Shown one piece after another: positions 56,501-64,000 of a stretch of DNA of 64,000 bases. Position numbers and translations under genes: made by a program. The notes under the pieces were generated by a model. That model was not told where the DNA came from, did no database searches, and saw only the letters and a program-made list of their open reading frames with translations. The DNA is taken from the NCBI GenBank assembly GCA_030407005.1, contig JAUDYN010000008.1, positions 2,728,001 through 2,792,000 of the forward strand. Reading direction: 5' to 3'. The stretch is from Desarmillaria ectypa (Eukaryota > Basidiomycota > Agaricomycetes > Agaricales > Physalacriaceae). The number at the start of each line of letters is the position of its first letter. The first letter of the stretch is position 1.

Positions 56501-58129
56501 AGACGAGCCGCATCAACCGATCGTTTCTGAACGTTTGTCCCTATTCTTTTGGGTGACCCTTGGTGCATTTTGTCGTGGACAGCGAAAGTCTGTCAACGAG
56601 GCCGAGTCCCGTCTCCAGTGGGACATGCTCATATTCCATGTATTGAACGGGCTGGCTTCTGGAGATGATGGTGTTCACATTAGACCCTTGTATGTTGCTT
56701 CTTCGCTCTTTGACCACCATATACTTACTGATGGCTTGAAGATTTGAGCGGTCGCTGTTACTTTCTCGCAATCGATTCGTTGATGAGCTGAATTCCACCG
56801 GAGCAGCCAACACGGTCAAGCCTCATATCCGAAACCGAGCACGCGAATATTACAAAATTTGTACAATCTCTTATATTGCTGCCATTGCGCCATCTTCTGC
56901 GTTCGCTGCAGATCATCGTGCCATTAGGAAGCAGGAAGCAGGCGCTTCATCGGTTGCCCTTTATCTCCTTGAAGAGACCGAAGATCTGTTCGGTGGCACC
57001 AGCCAAGACCTTGACAAAGCGACCTCTTCCATCCTCCGCCGTGCTAGCAGCGAACCCCATACAGGAACGTGTGATGCTGTCGTTGTACTTACGACCGACA
57101 ACCTCGTTTTGCCTTTGTCGAAGTGCAAGATACCTCACTTCATCAACATTCCAGAGGATGATAAGGATGGTCTGTTGCCACCGTTACAGAGGGAACGTCA
57201 TGATGCCGACGACAGCACCCTTTTACTCCCCGCTCCTTCCCCAAAAGCTATGCCTTCTGACAACAAAGGGGACCTTCCAACTGCGCGCAAGACGGGGACA
57301 ACTCAAACTCGTGTCTCTTCAAAATCCAAACAACAGACGGCCGAGCTCGATGACTTCAAGCAGAATTTGAAAAACTCGCGCAATTCTTTTCTATCTGCTT
57401 CATCTGCATGTAGTGATCACCCCGAGAAGCCAAGCAGTGATAGTATCCCGCAGCTCACAGACGAGCTTCCCACCATCATGCCTTTGGAGCTAGGCGGCAA
57501 AATTCTATTCGCGGTCCTTGTAGTCGAACACAAGAGACCTGGCGACGATCCTACGAAGCCGCTGAACCAGGCCAGGATTTACCTGGAGGCATCCGTTCGG
57601 CTTCTGGAGGCACACGGAATCAAAGGCCTTCCAGTTTTCGCCTTGGCAACCAATGGTAATGAGGGTGTTGTGCTGATGGCGTGGCGCTCGGAGACTTTGG
57701 AGGTAATGTTCTCCATCACTACAATGTTCATGCTAACATAGTGTTCTGCAGCAAGTTTACCTCATAGACCGTTGTGTCCAAAAATTCAATATCTCTTCTC
57801 CCATCGAAGTTCTCCACTTTGTTACATTTCTCCTCCGTCTCAAAGACCATTATGTTAAATATTTTATCAATAATCCATCACAGATTGAAGCAGCAAACAA
57901 GGCAGCTAATGACATGACAAAGCTGGCAGATAGAAAGTTTCAAGAGGCCAAGGAGCAGGCTGAGAAAGCCGGTACTGATGGAGGAAATGTCAAGGTGGAC
58001 ATTGATTGGGGATGGTGGAAATCTGCTCAGACAAAGCGAGTTCGACCTCCCAAAGATAAATTGGGTAAATTGAAGCTGAATTTGGGGAAAGTGGTAGAGG
58101 AGTTCGGAAGTATGCAGTTGTCAGCTTAA
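53545..58129 (+). CDS. Large many-exon basidiomycete protein with a possible PD-(D/E)xK nuclease-like C-terminal domain
   Basis: The ATG at 53545 opens exon 1 (to 53729). Exons 53787-54143, 54197-54899 and 54950-55233 follow in phase, then several tiny exons (55290-55680, 56140-56740) and two long ones ending at 57702 and 58129. I estimate about 1050-1100 aa; the small central exons are uncertain. A first block (RRIDAVLPIICIADREN near 54670) and a second near 57480-57700 (LFAVLVVEHKRPGDD, then LNQARIYLEAS, VFALATNGNEGVVLMAWRS) have the hydrophobic-E-x-K plus Gln-helix layout of restriction-nuclease-like folds. This layout is common in uncharacterised Agaricomycete proteins. A conserved tail follows (YLIDRCVQKFNISSPIEVLHF). 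No kinase or helicase motif is seen. Nuclease activity is inference only; the fold may be used for binding. Confidence 0.65.
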
Positions 58130-58305
58130 GGGGTATCAATGATATTTTGTATAGTGTGTTAGCATAAGGATGAATATCAATTGTGGCCATAGAAATCAGG
58201 GTCAGGGCAGTAGTGCAGTAAGCATCACATTCACATTATATGAATTCTGGGAATTGTGTTCAAGTATATGACAACACTGCTATTTTGCTATGATGGCAGC
58301 AATGC

Positions 58306-58609
58306 TGTTGAAGACGCGCTCAGCCGCATATGGCAATCCGGCAATCGAAGCAACGTTGAAGCGCGCGAACCTTCGCGCACCTTCTCCTTGACTCGATCGC
58401 CTGTCTGCTTACTCAGCAATGAGTCAGACATGGACACTAGTAGATGATAGTATATTCTAGAAGTACCCACCTTGTAGTATATATACCGGGCAGACCAGCC
58501 TACTAATAACAGAGATTCATACTCTCACTCTCACCCACATCTCTCACACGGTCAAGTCTCGTAGTTTACCACTGCAATCATAACCTCCGTTGCACACTCT
58601 TTTACAACA
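58306..58609 (+). repeat. Solo LTR of the Copia family
   Basis: 304 bp with TGTTG...CAACA ends, flanked by a perfect 5-bp target duplication AATGC (58301-58305 and 58610-58614). It aligns end to end with the reverse complement of the LTR at 4244-4547. It is the usual product of LTR-LTR recombination that removed an internal Copia body. It lies about 180 bp past the stop of the large gene and could supply a promoter or terminator. Confidence 0.95.
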
Positions 58610-58614
58610 AATGC

Positions 58615-59604
58615 GTCCTTCAGCCGGACGTAGTGGGATCGGTAGTCCGAAAGCATAAATCGGATCCTGATTTGACTCACATCACATGATACAACACGTC
58701 CATCGCGTCATCGTGATTCCCGTCATGACTCACCCCCGAGAAGCCGGTCTGGGTATATAAATTAGGGCTAGGGCTGGTAGGTTCCATTGCCCCTGTCGCT
58801 GTACTTGAGGAGCTCCCATACCTCTCGCCTGGATTTTTTAAACCCCCACTTCTCCCGTTGTTCCTCATTCAAAGGGTTGGTTATCCAAGGGTACTGTGCA
58901 CTTGGGACTTTCACAAGCGCGCCTATCATATTTCGTAAGACTATGGTGCGGATGCTTTCAAAACTGTTGTATACTCCGCTTGCTTTTCTCGAGTCTCTGT
59001 TTCGGGCTGCGCTTTCTGAACCTTGCTTTGTTTTCCCTCTTCATCCACCGTCTCTCTTCTGGAGCAAGGAACGTCGAACCGAGTACGCAATTCTCTGGGA
59101 TCCCATTTGTTTTTGTGCTGCCGAATTAGAATTTTATTCTTCCCACGCCCCACGACGGATGGATGACCTTGGCGTCTCCTCCCCCATCAATAACGGACTC
59201 AAAGTGTTCTGCCTTCAGGATTCTTTGGCTTCTAAATCTGACATCCATTACCGTGGCAAGGCCTTGCTTAATTTTTTTTTTTTCCGCCAGCTCCCTTTAT
59301 ATCTTTTTTGGTGCGTTTCATCGATAACATTCGCTGATTCAAGATCTCCAAAAAGTTTGATTCTACCCGTTGACTGCATGCTGAGGGACTTTTTCTCATC
59401 GATGGTTATCATAGCTTCCTTGGAACACGCTGGCTGCGCATTGCTCGATTCACCGATCTTCTCAGGAGCCCGCGGTCCGCGGCGCTTATGTTCCACAGGC
59501 GCTGACCAATCCTTACGGCTGCGGCGCTCCTTTCTATGTCGATTCAGGAGCGCACCATTCCCTCGAGCGGTGATAATTACCCTGAATCATTGCGTGCCCG
59601 ACGT
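58615..59604. other. Intergenic, no supported gene
   Basis: A 283-codon plus-strand frame (58787-59638) crosses this stretch and runs into the direct repeat, but it has no recognisable motif; the minus strand also has long, Lys/Arg-rich frames here. A T10-type tract lies near 59272. It may be an old, unidentified repeat. Confidence 0.4.
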
Positions 59605-60010
59605 CCCAGACCCGCCGCACGAGGCAGCTTTTTGTTAATGATTTAAATGGCAAGCATCCATTTGTCAGCATACGGTATTAACGCCTAAAATTGCCGTCTC
59701 TCATAGTCCTACTGGTTCTCTTTCGTGGCACGATTTAATTCAGCATGATTCCTCAATAAAATGCATTTTCGGTATCGACGCCGACCGGGGGGGAGGACAA
59801 CGAGAACAGTGGGCAGATTGCATATAGCAAGCTCGTGCCGCTACGATGCAGAAAAAGATGGAACGGCAGAGGGATCCAGTTTAACGACATACATGCCTCA
59901 GCTTGGCCCAAGGCGCTAGCGGGCCCAGAAAATGTCGAGGTGGCTCAGGCGAAGGGCATTGGTAGGAAGGGTGGGACACATGACTGTGCACCATTGCTTT
60001 CTTGAAGTCG
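59605..60010 (+). repeat. Direct repeat, arm B (~0.4 kb)
   Basis: This is the partner of 50886-51280, about 8.7 kb downstream and in the same orientation. It ends about 110 bp before the stop codon of the GH35 gene, so it may include part of that gene's 3' flank. Confidence 0.9.
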
Positions 60011-60120
60011 GCTCGAATCTTTCATCTGACGGTTTTGATAATCAAAACCCATTTACCTCAATTAAGAACATCTTTGTCATCCAGAGTAATATGGTTCAAT
60101 CGTATTTCAGCGAACACATG

Positions 60121-63100
60121 TCACAACAACCTCCCGTGGGGAGACCAAGAAGGATTGTTTGTCGTTATATAACCAACACCGCCCTCAAACACTCCGTCGA
60201 TGGCGAGCCGAAGAAGCGGCGTAACGGGAACACCCTCTTCCATTGCCCAAAGAGCAACAGCAACAGTACTGGAGAAAGTCCATATGAGCAGTCCTTGCCT
60301 ACCGTCAGGCAAAACGACTTACTTTTCCCCATGGTAATCCAGTATCCCCTCGTGTACAGGGAACTTACTCTGCGGTCTGCAAACGATTTTTGATCAGGAA
60401 CGAATTCGTGCTCTGAATAGTACGCGTACCCAAGATTCCCGACCCTCTTCCCCATCATCCATCCATTTACAAATAGATACACCCGATACGGTTGCCCAAG
60501 AGATTCGTCGAATACAAACGAGATAGGCACGTCATAGCCTGCCGCAATGTCCAACTCAAAAGTCGTCACAAAGAACCCAGCTCCGGCTGCCAAGTCAGGT
60601 AGACCTCTAGAAAGATCCCTAGACTCCCAAGACGACGTGTCAAAACCAGGAAGGTGCCATCCCACCCGTTCTCCGAAGAGTCCTCCTTCATTAAAAATGC
60701 CGCGGACTTTATCGGGGAAGCTGCAGAAGGAAGCTGATCGTTAGACGGATATAGCAGTGAAGGTGATAAAGCGCACTTGGTATATCCTCCAATCTTTCCC
60801 TGAACTTTCCAGTCTGAAAAAGTGCCGTTGTTCAGCTGAAAGCCTCGAACGCCACGTGGTCCTTTCGAGCTGTCGGGGTTGGCTAACGGAAGATGTTGGT
60901 AGATTACAGAATCAAACGGGGAAGCAACCTACAACCCTCGGTTTCGTTCAAGCCCATGCTGTCCTGTGTAGCGATCGGTATGAGCGACCGAAACCAAGTA
61001 AAGGCTAGCAGTGCCCGACCTGAACAATCGTAATGACGTTATCTTGACCAGGAATCAGCGACCCTTCAGGAAACACGAAGACATCATCCGTCTCTTCCAA
61101 GATGTTGAGATTGTTCGTCGAGCTGAGGGCCAAAATTTGAGTGAGTCCAAGGAAAACGAAGAGCAGAATCACGCACTTCCCGTACGACGTATTCAAGAAC
61201 ACATCGTTGAGCCAGACACTCGCGGCAAAAGCTGTCAATGCTTCGTTAGTACTAATCATCTATCAACAAAAGATAACTAACCTTCCCCTCCATTGACCGA
61301 CAGATTCAGGCTCTTTTCTTCCCCGCTTGCGACGAAATGACCTCTCCACAATACAATATTCTCACAACTATATGACAAAAGTTAGATCGAGGAGTTGATG
61401 GTGGAAGGGAAAGCAGCATACAATCCATAATCACACCCATACAACACCCTACCATCACCATAGTATGGCTTGAGAGGGATATTGGTCGACGTATGGTTCG
61501 CCACAACCCATGTCCCATCATCGAAGCGACGTCTAATCTCAGGTAAGCTATCTTTGTACTTCCAGCCCTTGAGTTCCGGCACTTTAATGCCATTGAAAGA
61601 CGCCCCGAGCTCTAGGCGCCCGATAAATCCGCCGACGGACGTCAAGCCCGCCGCAGCGATGGCATCACCAGAAATAAGCTCCCCGTTCCAACTGATGGAC
61701 CGGATGCTCTTAGGCGCAACGACGGTCAATCTCGCGCCCTCGCTGAGATCGCCCCTCAATGCCAACTCCGTTCCCGTTATACTTGCCGAGCGGACGAGAT
61801 ACGGACCTCCAACGAGAATGGACGCGTTGGTGCCGAGACCCCAAAAGTTCCTCAAAGGATCGGCTTCGTTGCCTGCGATGACTGGGGACCAAAATGTTGC
61901 TGCTGTCTCTGTATCACCGAAGAGCACGAGCTGCGTGTCAGAATCATAAAGCGTCACTAGCCCTTGGATTCCAGGAAGGAAGGAAAGGATGGTAGCTCCT
62001 TTGGACCCCGACCCAACGGACACGAATGGTGACCTCAGGTGCAGCGGATTGGGAGTCCCGGTAAAGTAAATGGCCGCTTCATGACCCTGTGATGAGTCAC
62101 CGTATAGGAATAGAACATCACGGTCATCGATGACACCAGCAAAGAATATTTGCGCTGTGGAATACTGCAGCCTTGAGGAGCCAAAAGTGTAATCAGTGAC
62201 GATGACCTTTGATTGACGTCCTCCAAGCGTTATCGCGGATGCGACTTGGGGTAACTGCAGTTCTCCTTCAGCGGTCGCCACTGTCAGTTTGAAGTTGGTA
62301 TTAGCGCTACAGATGGATCAATTAATGTCAAGGCCTGGAAAGGGTAAACGAACGTCGAAGAAGAGTCATTGTGCCTTGCGATGTAGAAACCCGCTTTGGT
62401 ATCAGGGTTGACTAGCAACGTTACAAACACATCCAAAGACGTGGATATGTCAAGACCAGTGGATGTATCAGCCACCCGATCGGTCTTGTAGAAACCTGGG
62501 GAGCTCCTTATGAAGAAGCTCTGTAGCTTCAGCTCGGCGTATTTAGATGTCAGTGTTCGGCCCTCGCTGATCTGAAAACTAATTAGCGAAAGAGGACCTT
62601 CGCATTTCTAGAGATACCTACAGCCGAACCATAGTCATATGAAGTATAGACCTTAGATCAAAACAGATGTTATGATGAGGACGACATGAGAGCTGACAGA
62701 AATACCCCACTGTGAGAAACTGATCAGAATGATAATCGCTCAAGGAAGAAGGCCACTACTCACGGGAATGGGATGGCTCCCCACGATGTGCCGCTACGAA
62801 GATTCATGTCAGATTCGGATCTGTCACTTGAACGGAATAGGCAGCTTACCCATATAGCATGTAATAGTTGATCAATTTTGCGTTGCTAGCCCACAATTGG
62901 CGGTTGAAGACCGACATGAAATCTGGCCCTGTCAACACTGCACACGGACCGTATCCTGCTCGGAAATGAGCCTACGGCATCAATACAATGACAAAAGCAC
63001 TTACCAGGCGCAGAGGGACCCCACGCATCGTAGGACCCTGCTTGGAACTCTGTGCCTCTTGAGGGAAGAGGGCAGCTTTCAGAAATAGGAAGACATACCG

Positions 63101-64000
63101 GGAATATACCAAGGCTGAGACGGATTGACGGACATGTGATAATCGTGAAAAGTCAAAGGAACTGGGTTCCAGACCAAGGGGTTCGAACAATCAAACCTCT
63201 GCGGGTAACCATCTAATCCATAAAGGTCCACAGCACCCTATGAGAAGACGTTGCTTGCAGAGTAGCACATATAACCGGCGTGTACGTACGGTGCCATTTA
63301 TAAAATTCGAACGTGGTCCAGGATCGTTATACGTCAGGGGTACAACGATGGCTGAATTATGATACACTGCTTTGAGGTCTTCGAAATATTCAGCGCCGAG
63401 CCACTGCTCATATTCATTATCTGTAAGAGATATGAGCTCCGGAGATTCTGCTGATCGCTGGATGGCCTACCGAGCTGTATGGCTACACGCAGTTATTTAG
63501 AGGCAGAACAGTGGCGTCAATCGTAAATGAAGTACTGACCAATTATAGGTCCACCTTGAGTGATCTGATACGGGGCTGACACTTCAATAATACCTTTGAT
63601 ATATTCGGTCCACGCATCTTTCCAATCAGTCGCATTAGTTCGCAGCATTCCAGATACTTCCGACGTAGCCCAATGAGCTATTCCGCCTGCCGTTGTTTCA
63701 GCATTGATGTACTGTATTGGTTGTGAGCATTAAGACATCTGCTGGGAGCCACAAATCTTCGGCACCAAAAAGTAGACCGGAAGATGCCTCAGCCGTTCAT
63801 AGTGCCAGAAATGGTAGGCGATGAAGACATCTTCCAGTTTACGCTTCAAAAACCAATGACGCGTGAATGGTGAGAGGTTTACGCACAGGTCCTAGAGGCA
63901 TATTTAGTCAAACAACACGTATTGATCCAGCAGCTTACCAGGACGAAGTACAACCCAGAGCCCTGCATCCAGCGCTGCCTCGTAGAATGGTTTCAAGGCG
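60121..64000 (-). CDS. Beta-galactosidase, GH35, 5' end beyond the window
   Basis: Retaining glycosidase acting on terminal beta-galactosides, probably secreted and active on plant wall polymers; its N-terminus and signal peptide lie past the right edge. Exons read leftward. The TIM barrel has LRPGPYINAETTAGG (spread over three exons near 63940-63690), DNEYEQWL with the acid/base Glu (about 63415), and EFQAGSYDAWGP with the nucleophile Glu (about 63030). The later beta-rich domains include VFVTLLVNPDTKAGFYIARH, the 62281-61382 exon region (TWVVANHTSTNIPLKPYYGD) and a jelly roll (GWHLPGFDTSSW, VNGWMMGKRVGNLG). The last exons splice to ALWAMEEGVPVTPLLRL and end at the stop at 60121. Introns are short except one of 175 nt (63712-63886). 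A 5-nt micro-exon (63887-63891) is needed to keep the active-site motif. Confidence 0.9.

Noticed and set aside
58787..59638. 283-codon plus-strand frame
   Set aside because: No recognisable motif, similar-length frames on the other strand, and its 3' end lies in the direct repeat. A coding role cannot be supported.

Overview
The window looks like a piece of a filamentous Basidiomycete genome, most likely an Agaricomycete. Genes are split by many 46-60 nt GT-AG introns and two tRNA genes carry 6-nt introns. The gene families present (p20-caspase-like protein, short A-T-R NRPS-like reductase, fungal BTB protein, type II dipeptidyl aminopeptidase, GH35 beta-galactosidase, and a secreted Cys-rich protein with a C-terminal membrane anchor) are typical of mushroom-forming fungi. 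I cannot name the species.

Layout. 1-4547 (minus): the 5' part of a decayed Ty1/Copia element, running off the left edge and interrupted by a ~1.25 kb insertion. 4749-7187 (minus): intact caspase-like gene. 8660-11809 (minus): A-T-R NRPS-like carboxylate reductase. 12098-12175: tRNA-Arg(ACG). 13902-15373 (plus): secreted Cys-rich single-pass protein. 15374-18330: a decayed duplicate of that gene's 5' end, then a decayed cytochrome P450. 18578-19961 (plus): BTB protein. 20102-20180: tRNA-Thr(AGT). 21675-22538 (plus): RING-like membrane protein. 23483-31968 (plus) and 34963-43460 (minus): two complete copies of one Ty3/Gypsy chromovirus family, each with 5-bp target duplications, lying in and beside an old CpG-free repeat island. 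47386-50726 (minus): dipeptidyl aminopeptidase. 51.3-51.9 kb (minus): glycerol-3-phosphate dehydrogenase pseudogene beside one arm of a ~0.4 kb direct repeat; the other arm is at 59.6-60.0 kb. 53545-58129 (plus): large many-exon protein of unknown function. 58306-58609: solo LTR of the Copia family. 60121 to the right edge (minus): GH35 beta-galactosidase.

The most unusual content is the Gypsy family. The second copy (34963-43460) has every frame open; the first is disabled by TGA codons, four of five from CGA. Both copies show: (i) an extra open frame, called ORF0 here, that starts before gag, overlaps it by ~1 kb in another frame, and predicts an N-terminal membrane segment, a PPPY motif and a SUMO-interaction-like acidic motif; (ii) a gag-pol junction in which pol lies in the -1 frame, with an A-rich slip site 5 nt before a 12-bp hairpin that begins on the last base of the gag stop codon and looks like a tRNA T-arm stacked on an acceptor stem; (iii) a 13-nt primer-binding site perfectly complementary to the predicted 5' end of the element's own RNA, the hallmark of Tf1-type self-priming. 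The substitutions separating live from dead copies are dominated by CpG to TpG/CpA changes, and the surrounding old repeat has lost essentially all CpG, which suggests cytosine methylation followed by deamination.

Exon joins were worked out by hand from splice consensus and reading-frame continuity; no search or transcript data was available.
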